Assembly: GCF_001640805.2 (NCBI RefSeq)
Contig: NC_066844.1
Location: 16,111,543-16,175,542, forward strand
Reading direction: 5' to 3'
DNA from: Lates calcarifer
Taxonomy: Eukaryota; Chordata; Actinopteri; Centropomidae
Length of the DNA: 64,000 nt
The notes below the pieces were generated by a model. It worked only from the letters and a program-made list of their open reading frames with translations. It made no database searches and had not been told where the DNA came from. Every line of letters starts with the position of its first letter. The stretch's first letter is position 1. The translations under genes were made by a program, and so were the position numbers. Shown piece after piece: positions 20,567 to 34,171 of this stretch.

Positions 20567-21304
20567 GCTAATCTTCCAACCAGGAATGTCTCCTGGCTCC
20601 CTGAAGCTCCAAAGACAGCAGGCATATTTTTTCCTTCTGTGTGCTGTTTAAAATATTTGCTATTGAGTCAGGAGCTGACTGAGGGTCAGCGACTGGCCAG
20701 AATGTGCATTCCAGATGGATGTTTGTCACCAGATGATTGACATGCCCCCAGCCATGGCCTCCACCAATCACACGCCGACCATTGTTGTCCAACAGCCTAG
20801 TGACAAGCAGCATGACAAACACTCCCACCTGTGAGGCCATCCATCTCCCCCCCACACACCCCACCGGCCAGGATTTAACCAAGTCTTCAACTTTACCTTC
20901 GGCACTGACTGCTGAAGGACGACACTGAGCTAACTCACTGGAAACGAGAGGGGAATGTGAAACGTTCCTGCACATGTCATTTAAGATAATCCTTCAATGT
21001 GAAGTAGAGGAGTAATTTGTTAATCTTGTAATAACTCTCTGGCTTTTTTTAAAAAAAAGAAGGGGAACAAGCATGAAGAGTGGAGATCATCAACACTTTT
21101 ACAGCTGGCTGGTGCAGAAGAAAGAATCTTTTCACACATCTCATCTTAACTAAGAAATAAATCCCTGAAAAATCATCAGAACACATTTAATTTCAACCTT
21201 TGCTACACCACAGACCAGTGCAGTTACTTCATTATTAATCATCTTTTTTTTTTCCCAGTTGCAATTACATCTGTAGTTCATTTTGTATCATCATGAATAC
21301 TGAT

Positions 21305-21519
21305 ACTTAAAAGGTCAGTTAACACATATCACGACAAAAAACATATTTTCCACACTAACCCTCAGATGATAAAGTCAGATGGATTTGGTTTGAGGCCTCA
21401 GTGGCAGATACTGTGTCCTACGGCCTTGGCAAAGAAAATCAGAACCATGTGCACGGCTAGATACCAAAGTGGGATAGTATTGTATTTTTGTAATTTGAGT
21501 GAACTGATCCTTTAAGAAT
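21305..21519. mobile_element. short TTAA-type inverted-repeat element (MITE)
   Basis: Left end ttaaaaggtcagtt and right end gaactgatcctttaa are inverted copies with TTAA at both outer edges. The end sequence is familiar from a common fish element that begins TTAAAGGATCAGTTCAC. There is no ORF, so it is a non-autonomous deletion copy. Confidence 0.55.
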
Positions 21520-22063
21520 TACAAACTAACAATATATTGTATGAGCTGTTATTATGCAACGGAGTGTGTTCAATATCTGGAATGTGTAAATTCAAATTAA
21601 ACTAACTTTGAATAAGCCTGAATTTTAAGATCAGAAATTAGTCATAGTCACCATCTTAAGTACAATACTAGGTCATCTTTTCCAGTCACCTAGTAACAAT
21701 ATTTCACAATGCTAATATACTGCAAACTATTAATACAAAGGCTTGTGCTGGACACCTGGGGCTCCTAATAAAACCAAAGCCTTGTTAATTTAACAAAGTG
21801 CTCTATTGTTGGAGGCATCTTAAGTATAAATTTAAAGCTCTTACAGATGGATGAGCTCAGTTGTGCTCCAGCAGGAATGCAACAATGGTGAGATATTACT
21901 GCGTCTCCCCGGTGGGTCTTTACCACAGGTGGCTTGGCTTAAAGAGAAGAGAGAGTATGGATAAAACACTAAAATAATCATTCATTAGAGAGCACAATGA
22001 GCAGCCCACAGGGGAGCAAAGGAATCAGCAAACCTCATTCAAAGTAGAAAAGAAGAGAGAGTC

Positions 22064-22069
22064 TTTAAT
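22064..22069 (-). terminator. slc25a26: candidate proximal poly(A) signal of slc25a26
   Basis: ATTAAA on the minus strand 370 nt after the stop, followed by a T-rich and then TG-rich stretch. Use would give a 3'UTR of about 0.4 kb and no overlap with lrig1. Confidence 0.35.
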
Positions 22070-22438
22070 AGCAGAATTCATTCATTCACACACACACACA
22101 CACACACATAAAACAGTAAAGATGCTTCACAGCTCGCCTTGTGTGATAGGGTGAGGCTCCGTTTCGCCAAACCACCGGTGCTGTTAAACAAGACGGACCC
22201 GAAGCTGTCGGACTCATTCTGCAGGGTGCCGATCGGGTGCGGTCGGGCTCGTGGACGACACCCCCCCTCCCCAAATCAGGTGTTCTTTGCTTCTCAGGGT
22301 GGGGCTAGGCGAGGGGGGGCAGCAGCATGGAGGCGCAATGGGACCCCTCAAGGGTACGAGGGTGCTACTTCCAGAGATGCTTTCCCCCGTTGTTCCTCCA
22401 CCGGGTCGGTGCTCAGGACAGTCAGCGGGGACATGCTG

Positions 22439-22535
22439 CTATAGCAGAGTGCGGCGGACCTTCTCGTAGGCTCCCAGGAAGATGAAACCGCCCACGCTGA
22501 TGAAGGTCATCCTCGGTATGCTGCCTGCAAACAGA
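22439..22535 (-). CDS. slc25a26: slc25a26 last coding exon
   Basis: 97 nt, acceptor cctgcag, stop TAG at 22441-22439. It reads LFAGSIPRMTFISVGGFIFL then GAYEKVRRTLL; human has [20 protein letters not shown] then GAYDRTHSLLLE. This is the sixth helix and the C-terminus. Confidence 0.96.
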
Positions 22536-25500
22536 CTGCAGGAGGAGAGGGGAAGAAGAACAGTTGCTATAAAATTAGCGTAATCAGAGCAATATTTGCA
22601 ATTTCGCACAGTTGATTGATTGATCTATGGATGTACAGATGATTAATCGCCAACCAATCTGAGAATGGAAAATCAATAATCATCTAACCTGCTCCTAAAA
22701 TGTGGAGATTTGCTGATTTGATATCACTGCAAAGAGAAGAGTTTTGGGGTTTTGGACTGCTGGTCGGGCAGAGCAAGACATCTGAAGGTGTCACCTTGGG
22801 CTCTGGGAAATAGTGATGGGTGTTTTTTCACTATTTTCTGACTATTTTCTTCACAGCAAATTTCCCACCTCAGCTAAGTGTAAAGACTAACTGAAAAAGC
22901 ATGTAAAAACAGCGAAACGTTTTGCAATATCCACGTTTTGGTCCTGGCTAGGGATCATTACTGTACGTCATTTGCTGTCTTTCTCCCCACTTGTTTCATA
23001 TCAACTGTCCACTATCAAAATAAAGGCAAAATTCCCTCAAAAACAGTGAAGAAAAACAAAAAAAAAAAAGTCATCCACTTGAGACAGTAATTTTATGATT
23101 TTCAGTGGCTTCTCATGGTTTAAGAGTTTTGGCTAGTTATAACACAGATAACAGACAGGACTCACTCTAGCAATCACTGCAAGCGTCCCTTATTGAGAAA
23201 TCTAGCAACAGAATCTACATTCTAAAGCCAAGGACATTAACTGAGTTTATTTTCGCTGGCGGTGTGAAAACAAGCAGGAGAGCTCTGTGCAAGGATGAGT
23301 GCTACTTCCAATCATACACAACTCAGAGTAGTTCTTACTGAGCACAAAGAGAACAAATATGTCCGCAGAAGAGGTGACATGACAGAAAATTAATAGCCTG
23401 ACAGGAATACACCTGAATATGGAAGTATGTTATTTTCCCCCACAGAACAATCCAGTAAAGTCAAATCTCACTCTGCACGGCATGTTGGGAATTTTTTTGC
23501 TTTGCCACATGCACACACCCGAACTTTATTTCTAGGGAGCGTTAGAGGACGAAGCAGGTTTTTTTTTTTTTTTTTTTTTTGTACTTGGAAATTCTTGCAC
23601 ATTTCCCCAAAGTCTTCCTGCTACAGCTTTAATTATCTCCATGAATAAATGGGCTGAGGGCAGCGCAGACTGTATCATGTATCACTCCAGTGATCGACAG
23701 TATCTGCGAGTGATTTACGGCGCCTTTGTGGAAGCTGGGGCCTCGCGCTTGTGTGCGCAGGGTCCATGGGAGTGGGTCGAACATGAGGCCTCTTTTTGGT
23801 GGAGCCACGTTGGGAAGAGTGAGAGGGAAGCCAAGAACCACGGCGATCGAGCCCCGGACGAGTAGCCGTTTGACGCTGCAGGGGTTGGGGGATGTGATGG
23901 GACATGAGAGAGCGCCCATCTCCCTAGAACCACTGACCCCTCCGCCCTTTCTTCTCCACCCTCCAAGCTACACACAGCTGTTTTTGGGATTAGGCTTCAA
24001 GCCCCCACCCTAGGGCCTCCCTGGAGCCCCCCCCCCCTTCTCTCTCTCTCTCTGTCTGTGCATGACTGATGGCCAGATGACATCCACACATGTCCCTCTG
24101 CTGTCCATCCATCCATTTTTCTCTGTCTCCCTATCCAGCGACGGCCCCCTCAGCTGGCTCAGTTGTTCGGGGATTTCTCCTCCGTCTCCTTTTCTTGCTG
24201 CGTCATCCACTTTCTGAAACACGTGCTCACTTTGTCCCGTCTTTTCATCTGCCTTTTCGTGTCTCTCCCTCTCTCTCTCTCTTTCCTCTTATTTTCCCAT
24301 CTCTCTCTGTCTCTCTTTCTCGCCATGTACTTGCCTACCAACACCTTCTGTCTGCCAATACGCCCCCACGCTCACATGGTCTGGACCCATCCAAGCCAGA
24401 TGTAATGGATGGAAGAGTATTGTGTGTGTGTGTGTGTGTGTGGTGAATGTGAGTGTGAGTGAAGACAAGTGTGTAAAACTGTCTACGCATACAAAATGTC
24501 TGTCTGCAGTCATCATCTGCGTGGGTGTGTGTGTTCATGCTTGTCTTTCTGTCCGTTTTAATTTTTATGAGATTTTTTTGAATATTTTTTTGTATTATCG
24601 TGTAAAATTTGATGAAAATAACATAATCTCAAAAATGTATGGTTGAAGTAATTGTCGCAGTTGTTTGCTTTGGATCAATTCAGCTTCAGCTTCACGAGGA
24701 AAAAAGAATGCATACGTTGGTCGTCTAATGTACAAACTACTGTTCACACAATCCAGATAGAGGCCTTAACAGAGGAGTCAAACAGTGGCTTTGAGTGTGT
24801 ACAGAAAATGTATACAGATTATTTTACACGCAACATTTAAGAACGTCACCAGTTTCTTTTCAACAGCCTGCAGGACCAATCTTATTTCACCATCACTGGT
24901 GCGTTTTCAATGCTACTTTTAAGTATCAAATGAGCACGTTGTATTTTTAACCACTATAACTTTAACTAGAAACGTGAATCAATTGCCTTGAGATTTTGTA
25001 CAGACATTCATGCTCCCCAGACGATGAATCCTACTGGCTTTGGTGATCCCAGCTCTTCCTCTACCTCCACCAGCAGGTCAGAGTTTTCACATATCCAGTG
25101 AAATATCTCAACATAATATGGATGGATTGGTGCAAAACTTCGCCCTGACTTTTCCTCTTTTGCCACAATGAGGTCACGTTTCTGGTTCAGGGTGAGAATT
25201 TCCTTGTTTTTGTGTTCCCAGATAGTAGCTTCCCGTAGAGCTGCAGAAGAGGGACAGTAGTCATGTGTAGGTTTGTTGTTGTTAAGTAACCTTTACTTCT
25301 CATGTCAAGCTCTGAATGTGTTTTGCCGATTTGATAGCTCAAGCATTTCTGCACAAAAACAACTTGGTTAAAAAAAAAAAAAAAAGAAAAAAAAAAACCT
25401 GCTCTGACTGGATTCTATTTGCGCGTGTATGACATCTCGGAGTCAATCCAGCTTTTTCTCTTGTTGTCCTCCAGACCCCCTCGATCTGTTCCTGCCTCAT

Positions 25501-27711
25501 CTGCGCCTTATAAAACACAGAACATGGTTAGTGTCTGTGTTTATCCAGGGTCTTCTAAAAGAAACAAGCGATGAGCAAAAGCATTCCATAGATTTCCCCT
25601 GAGAGATCCCGAAAGGACCAAGTTGTAGCTAATAGCGGCCAAAGTGAACTTAAATACACCATTTGCAAAGCTGAGGGGGTTAAGTGTATTTGGAGACCAT
25701 TTCACAGAGGATGATTACCACAGTAGGAGAGTCTGAAGAGCAGGGCTGTGCCATAACCAGTCAAGCTAACAACAGCTGACAAGGCGGTAAGTGCAAATAA
25801 ATACTTAGAACATGTTGTTATTTATAAATCAACCAAACTGAAGTTCTGTAGAGATGGGGGTGCAATACGTTGTTGCTACAAAAGCTGCAGTGATTACATT
25901 ACACTCAGAAGCTCAGGAGTATAACAGTTTACACATTTGTTTCTACAAAGCTGAGGCAATGAATTCAACTATTTGTGTTTCTGATTCAGATGGCTGCAGC
26001 AGCAAAACCTACACATGATGGCTAGAGGGTATCCCTCCGCCCACAGTTCACCAAGGAACTACTATTCAGGCAAGCAAGATTTGAAGCAGTAATAGTTACA
26101 GTGACCGAGAACTGTTCTCATATAGATATGAGAACATCGATATTGTTGTAAGACAGACTTGAAAAATCCTGAACCTAACTTGCCCGAGAACAGCCTCACA
26201 AGCTCAAGAATGGCGGCCAAGAGGGTCGAGAATTAGCTTGCTCAACTTCTTAGCCAACACGGGCAAGAAGTGTTTTTTTCCACCAAATAAACTGACTTTT
26301 TCCTACAACAATGTCTGTGCAGCCTCAGTTCATGCGCTACAGACTATTTCTCCGTACTGACCTACATTGCTACTATTTCCAGCTGCTTAAGCACAGCTCT
26401 TTCACTGGAAATTTTAGATTTGGGTCACAAATGGGCTCACTTCTTGCAGATCACTTTTGTCAACCGCAAAGCTTTACAAGGAACCAAGCATGTCAGGGAT
26501 CTCCCAAACATCCCAACCATTCACACAACTCCACGTTTCAGAATGCCCCGGCCCAGATCGGGTGTTTCTATAAGACGGCCAAGTGAAGGCTGAAGGGTTA
26601 GCTGCGCGTGGTTTGACTGGCGTGTAAGACACAAAGAGCGCATATGTGTGCGAGAGAGAGAATCTGTGTGTGTTTGTGTAAGCACCGGCTGGTGTAAATG
26701 CTCCAAATAAACGTTGAGACATTAGTCAGAGGTTGTTGTCCTGCCCTTCAGCGTGCTCTTTCCATCTCGACACAGCCATCTATCACCATCTGCTGAAACC
26801 CAAGCCACAGAGCCGCTCCAGGCAACTACTTAGCATTACTCACACAACAATATTAAATATGATCCAAAGCTAATCAAAGTCCAATAGCAGAGCGAGAGAA
26901 AAGTGAAGAGAGGAAAACTTGTCCACTGAGGCAGCTGGACGGCTAAACAGCGACGTGGTAGACACAACAAGTCCTGACATATTCCACTCTATCTTCTCAT
27001 GTGATTGCCAGCAGTGCGAGGAATGAACTAATTTTAAACTCAACACTCTTGTTTTGTCTCAGCAATGTAACTGGCGTTACATTTCCTGTCTGGGATCAGG
27101 CCCACCTGTGGAGTTGGAGACGTCAGAGCAGAGCCAGAGCTCCAATATTTCCCCCTCTGCTCCCTGACTCACTCTGACATCACAAGCCTTGGCCGGCCTG
27201 CTGAGAGCTGTCATCCCCGCTATTGTCCGCCAATCACCTCTCCTGAGGAATCGGACTAAATATAGTCTCAGGGCTCGACGGGGACATATGGGAGAATAGT
27301 GATGAGCTCAAAGAAAATGTCTTGGCGTAGGTTTAGAAAGATGTTGGTGCTCTGGTAGAGAAGAAGGGAGGAAAAGATGCAGTCAAAGCCAATTTCTGGC
27401 ACTTGCGTAGGAACAATGGTTATAATAAATAGCCTGTCTTAGTTATACGACTCTTTCATGGGATGCATTTAAAAGAAAGAGACCAGTTCTAACCTGTGTG
27501 CATCTTCATCAAAACTGAGACATTTTGATGTTCCCTCAGTAGGAGGTAGGCTTACTTGAGTTTCTTGGACAAAAAGGTGAATCGTAATATCAAGAGTCAA
27601 GTCAAAAACACAGATGTTAAAGCGCTTTCCTTAAAAAACACGTAACCCAAATTAGTCTGACCAAACACCACACACACACACACACACACCACACACACAC
27701 ACACACAACAC

Positions 27712-27758
<47 letters not shown>

Positions 27759-30700
27759 AGTGAAGGATGCAGACTGCGTGGCACTGGGGCTGTTCTTTAG
27801 CGATACAACTTTTCACAGCTGTATTCATACTGTTACTCAATCAAAGATGGTTTATCGTTTGTTTAAATTATAAGTCTGGTAAAATTCTTTAGGTTTTTTT
27901 TTTTTTATTGTCAGTTCGTTTTTCCTCTCACAAAAGAGTGAGTGACACTATTGCATTGCGTGACATTTTTTTATTGCTGTGAACATAGGCACTAAAGTTA
28001 ATTTGGACTCACTCCCACATCCATTCTCCAGCCCAATCATTTTTTGGCATATCCACATTGTAACTGGATTGATTTTTAGAAAGTCGGGACAGTAAAAATA
28101 CTGTTGTCATTTTAGCAAATCAGGTCACATTTGGAGGTGATTTGAAATGCGATTTCAATCAGATGCGTTTCAGTCTGGATGCTCTAAACGCTCACATTTC
28201 TGAAGAAGTGTCTTCTCTCACACACCTCTTGCAACGAGACACACAATGACAACATCGAATCAGCAGTGACGGAGCGATGACAATCCATGCTGCAACGTGA
28301 CTTGACGGCATGATCGTTTGGAGGGCAAGATGATGAACCTCCATTCCTCACGCAGTCCGAACAAAGTCTAACAGGAGAAGAGAAGTCATTGTGGTCCATT
28401 TTTGGAGGATGGAGACGTCTTTGGGGTTTCCTGTTGTTCCTGGTTTCTTGCCTTCCTCCTAGCAGCTGCATCAAATCCACTCAACAAATGTTACGAATGA
28501 ATTCCTTCTTTAGTTTGAAGTCTGGGTTATATCACCAAAGCAGGGAATTGATTAACATGGAATCCCCAATAAAAATGGCTTCTTGCTTCACAACACTCCG
28601 AGACCTTCTGGATCTCCACAAACACAAAGTCTTTGTTTTCACTTAAGCAGACAGGTTGACAGGAGAGAGTTGCTCATCACAGTGTCATCAGTGTGCAGAG
28701 CCAGTTATAGACTCCTACTGCAGCCTATGACTGTGTGTTTGAATAGGGTGGGTGAGGAGGTGCTCACCTTCCTCAACTTAATTTCCTATGCTGAAAGACA
28801 AAGACGGCCGATGCCATAAAAGTACAATTAAGGTTTACCGCAAACTTCCAGGCACTCCGCTTTGTTGTGCCTGTGCGGTACAAACATGTCATTTGTTTAC
28901 TTTTCTTCCATTTTGGTTTACATAAGGTCCAAAGCAGACACAGCCTGGAGGACATGCTGCCTATTAGTCTTTGTTTTGACATGTTTGCTGGTGCAGTTTG
29001 AGCTTTTTTTTTTTTTTTTCCTTTCTTTTTACAGGTTACTGGGGGAGGTCGGTGTGAGCTCTACAGCTCTCTGCTCACCCGGGGTCTCTGGGGCATGGCA
29101 CACACATGGAAGCACTTTAGAGCTTCACTACACTGCAATTGGGCCTATTACCATAATTACAGCTTTAAAGCCCCAGCAATTTGTATCAGGCATGCACCAG
29201 CGCAACCACCAGGCCTTTGGCCCTGCAGAACAACAGCCCCCCCCCTCCCACTTTCACTTTCTACACACACTTCTTTGTCTCTGCGCCTCACTCTCTCATC
29301 TCTTTCTCTCGGTTTGCTCTCTTCCTTTCTTTCCTCCACCTTCTCGGGTTACATCAGTATCAGGAGAGAGAGAGAGAGGGATTTTACAGGAGCTCATCAT
29401 GCTGTAGAGTTCACGGTGCACGTCCTCTGCATTATAACGGCTAGATAGCGCTGAGCCCGGGAGGATAGATGGAGGAGATAAAGAAGGGGGGGGGGGGGGT
29501 GGACATCAAAGGTGTGGTGCAGAGGTGGTGACTGGCATCAAAGAGCTCTCCTGAACATTACCACTTGGTTCCTGTTGCCGCTAGGAGAGTGGGATTTGTA
29601 GTCAGGGCTTACCAACTATCACCTCGCTGAGATCGCTCTGGAGTCTCAAACGTGATCTTTATTGAAAATGAAGCGCAGTCTGTTACTGATGTGAAGCGGT
29701 TGGAGGAGAATCATCATTGGCTCATATTAAACAACAAAGCTGAAGTGTATTTTCTCTCTGATTAGATTCCCACACCGCAGCTACACAAACAAACAATGAT
29801 ACAGTGGCTTGTGAGCGATGTCCCACTGGTGTTTGGCCCGGTCCCAAACCAAATCTGCTATGAGCATTAAGTCGAGGTGCAGCCTAACTAAATGATGGCG
29901 GCTCGTACATAAGCGGGCCTATTATTCACTGTGGGCTGAGGGTTTGTTTTAGCGCTGGCAGCCCTCTGTGGCCCCATTAGACCTGGCCTTTTGTCTGGTG
30001 CGCATCATAAACACATCAAAACACTCAAATAAACCCTTCCACTTGGCCCCTGTAACACCTTAATCAATAGGACGGTGCAGCAAGATGGCAGGAAAAGCTT
30101 TTATACATCTCATTTTTCAGCTGCGGCTGTAAATTCACGTCCGCCCCCCTCACCATCAGAGCAGTGGCTTTAACATCAAACCTGATTACCTGAGGGATCG
30201 GGCCGACTTAAATCAAATAATGTAAAATAAGAGGGGGGTTTGTGTGCTGGGATAAAACGCTTTGTGTAAAGAGGCCATTTGTTTTTTAACAATCATGATT
30301 GGCTCACCCTGTAAGGCCTCGGCTCTTCCACACGTCATAGAGGACCACTGGGATGTTGCCACTTGCTGTGGTGGACCCAGCCTACAGAGAGAGAGAGAGA
30401 GAGAGAGAGAGAATAGAGGTGTGATGATGGATGGATTGTCTCCTTCGCTTCCTGCTCCCCCTGGACAGACACCGTGTTTTGGCTTCCTCAGCTGAGCCCC
30501 CACCCGCCCCCCCTTCCTTCCACCTCTCCTCATGGACAGCTGCGTCAGCGCAGGTGACACCTCTAACACCCAACCAGCCACCCACCTAGGCACCCATTTG
30601 TAAAAACACACCCAGCCATCTGCCCACCCAAAAACGCACTCATCAAGTTCTCCTCCTCGTCTTCCTCCACACCCGTCAGCCCAGCGCCTTTATTTACACA

Positions 30701-32997
30701 ACACAGCTTAGCTGGCCAGAGAATTTTTAATCCATCACTGCGGAGTGGGAGAGCTGCAGGATAAGGCAGGGCAGGGTTAAGCGAGGGTGGGTGGAGGAAG
30801 CAGAGAGGAGAGAGAAAAAGAAAGAGGCGCGGGAGGCTGGACTTAAAATGAAGAGAGGGCGGCAGTGGGAGACTATGTGTGTAGGTGCACGCACGCCACA
30901 GCTCACCGAGCATGTAGGAAACGGTTTGCGACGTCTGCTGTAAATTGCAACCCCCAGATCGGTTGGAACGAGAGGAAGAGTCCCGCATTTTTGCTTCATG
31001 TGAGGAGGAGAGGGGGGGGGGCAAAAAAAAACACCCCTATTCCTTATGTTTCTGTTGGAGACAGGTGGCTGAGAAATGAGTCTCCCCTCTCCTCGTCTGA
31101 CAAGTTTTCTTTTCCTTTACCGCTGTGGAATGGTGGGAGGAGGGAATGGAGGAACAGGGTGTCCAAAACACACACATGGACACACACACACAGTCCCTCT
31201 GTAACTTATGCTGGCATATAAAAATATCTTAATGCAGCTCGATCTATAAGTGTTCTCCGGTTTATGATGGTTTGCTATGTTATCTGAAGCACTTATGATC
31301 ATGCTGACAGATTTAAAAATGTGCTTTTATACTGAACTTTTCCACGTAGCATCTACACTGTTTCATAAAGCGACATGAAGGCGTTCAAACGCAGCCGGAC
31401 TCTGATGTGTGGCGGGGTAGTGAACGTGACATTGATGGCAGCAATGTGGTGCACCAGCGGGAATCACGCCAGCCTGAGGAGAAGAGCAGTGTTGTACAGT
31501 AGCAGCGTAGGAGGCATTGCAGCGGCGGTGCGGTGTCCCAGGCTTGCTGCCACCGCTGCAGGCAGGGCGGTGTGCCATGAGTCCTGCCCTGGAAGGGGCT
31601 TTACACGTCCAGCTGCGGCCCTGGACGTCCGCCCTGGTTGCGCCTCGGCCGCGCCAGACTGCCTACTGTACAACACCGCTCTTTCATTCTGCCTGCCGCA
31701 GAAAAGAAAGAACCTTCTCCTCTGCTGCCGTGGGAAGGAAACTAATGTGACAAGCTCCAACACCCACATTTCCTCCCCTTCGTCCGATCCAAACCGTCCA
31801 TACCCATCAACGCCAGCCCTGCTCTCTGTCTGTCTCTCTTTCACTCTCCTGCCTGGACTTGTCATCCTTTACTGCTGAGGGACCAAACTTCAGTCTGAAA
31901 ATGACATGTTACTTTTAAAGGTTTTAACCAGCATAGGCCAGTTTTGGAGGTTATTTTTTGTTTTAATAGCTTATGTAGCCTAATAACTTGAACAGAATTT
32001 TAAAATTATATTTTTTACAAAATTCTAATTAGAGCTAAAATGATTAGCCAAATAATGGATGAAGTGATAGATAGAAATGTAATCACAACTATTTTAATCA
32101 ATTAATCTCAAACATTTGTTGGTTACAGCTTCTCAAATGTGACAATTTGCTGTTTTTCTTTGTCATGAGAGGCTGTAAACGTCATATCTTTGGGTTCTGG
32201 AGTGTTGATCAGACAAAACAAAACATTTGAAAATGTTACCAAAGGCTTTAGAAAATTGTCAACGATGACTATTCTGTGACATTTTATAGACAAAATGATC
32301 AATCATTAAATGATTAAACATAATTGGCATATTAACTGAGATTGAAAATAATAGTTGGCTGCAGCCCTAAGGGGTCAAATAAGGACAGAAGACAAAGGTT
32401 TAACAACTAATATCTGATAATACCAGTATTTTAATTTCTGAAATGTTACGTGAAATTGCACAGTTTGAACTGTTACCACAATGTTAACATTAAAAATTCT
32501 AATAATAAAAGTGTTTGTGGATAGGTTTTAAGCATAGACACCTCCAGTATAACAGTGTGAGAAGTTTAAATTGTACAGCAGTGTGCTCGCCTGGCTTTTA
32601 TTCTGCTGAATACCTGGTGAGTACACAAGTTTTATTCTCCCTGAATGAAATCAGACCTTTTTCTCCAGCTAACCTGTAGTGCCTTAAGCGAATCAAAAAC
32701 TTGGCCTTATAAAGTTATAACTCGAAGCGCTTTGAGGCAGCACAGGCCAAGTCCTTTGCTGGTGGTAAATTACAGCAGCTGCATTTCAGATCATGTTTAC
32801 AGGAAGCTTTTGTACCGCGCTGTTCCACCTACGGCCAACGGCTTCTCGCAAGAGATCAAGACTGACTGAGTGTTTTGTTAATTCCAGTATCTCATTAGTT
32901 AGGTGGGTGGAAGGAACACTGTATCTTCTCCAAGGACGGTTGGTGTGTGTTTGTGGGGGGGCTGATTGGGGTAACTCTGAACTCACTACCCTTTACA

Positions 32998-33040
<43 letters not shown>

Positions 33041-33550
33041 AGACACACAGGAGGTAGTGAGGGAAGCCAGACATACTGTTGGAGCGAGCCAGAAGCGAAA
33101 GAGGAGGTGGAGAGAGGGGAGGAACAGGAGGGACACCACTACACACACACAGAGAGTGGGGGGGGGGGCTGCTTGTTTTAGAGGACTTACACAGAGTATT
33201 AGAGTTAACAGGACGGAGACTGGCCCTCTGGTTCACCTCTCAGTGACAAGCAGCCTTGAGATGGAAATTCCTCTGGAGCAGCAACAAGTCCTTGCTCTAA
33301 CACTAACCATGCGCACAAACACGTCTTCCCGACACTGTCCATAGTCCGCATCGGATGATAGATGTGTGTGTACGTCTCACTACTGTCCCGGTGCTACCTC
33401 AGCCTGCTCCGTCCTGTGTGCTGACACTGTTGAAATTTGCTCAGGCTGCGAGCCCGCTCAGCTCTCTGCCTGTGAGGCATCACCTGACAGCAGTGTTTAA
33501 ATGTTGCTGCCAGAGGTGGTGGTGGTGGTGGTGATGGTGTGCTGTGTGTT

Positions 33551-33588
<38 letters not shown>

Positions 33589-34121
33589 AGCGTGCATGTG
33601 TTTGAGAGTGTATACCTTTGCGAGCATGATCCTGGTCTTCACCACGTCAAGAGGAGTGGTGACAAAAGCCGCTACCGCACCTACAAAAGACAAATGCACA
33701 CATTCAAGTAAAGTGCAAACATAAAAGGCCCTCTCTCTGCTCTCAGAACAGCCTTTAAATATTAAAAAATAAACCCATAAAAAGTCCAATTACTTAACCG
33801 CAGTTACAGTAACATATTAATTCTGCAATAAACAGTGGAACTCTTGGCCCTCCTCTCCACTGAGTTCATAAAAGTGATAATATTCCCCATCCGAGACCTT
33901 CCCCATTATTAGACCACAAAAACCAGACAGACACACTTCTATTCCCACAGCCCCCCACCCCCAGCCCTCCCACTGCCTCATCCAACCCACGCCTTCCCCT
34001 AAGCTACACACACCCCCATCAATAACACACACAAACACAGGAATGCACAGACATACACCTGCTTGTACACACAGGCACGAAAAACAGACGCATTTGGATT
34101 CATTCAGGCGCAAATGGATGG

Positions 34122-34171
<50 letters not shown>

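Larger units (their letters stand above)
20251..22438. other. interval between the convergent genes
   Basis: It contains (CA)n at 20482-20564, a short TTAA-type element at 21305-21519 and (CA)n at 22087-22109. It may be slc25a26 3'UTR if the distal poly(A) signal is used. No coding region seen. Confidence 0.5.
22536..30307 (-). other. slc25a26 last intron
   Basis: 7.8 kb. It holds dispersed-repeat copies at about 22605-22860 and 24985-25200, (CA)-rich runs at 27666-27760, an A run near 25370-25397 and complex, possibly conserved sequence at about 29780-30220. No coding region recognised. Confidence 0.55.
30413..33615 (-). other. slc25a26 intron with GC-rich inverted-repeat module
   Basis: It holds the inverted-repeat module at 31482-31684, a copy of repeat A at 32040-32372 and (CA)n at 33002-33038. 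A 167-codon open frame at 31375-31878 (+) is not supported as a gene. Confidence 0.5.

Noticed and set aside
31375..31878. 167-codon + strand open frame, one of the longest intact frames away from known exons
   Set aside because: The other strand is open over the same bases, the composition is GC-driven, no domain is recognisable and it overlaps an inverted repeat; treated as chance.
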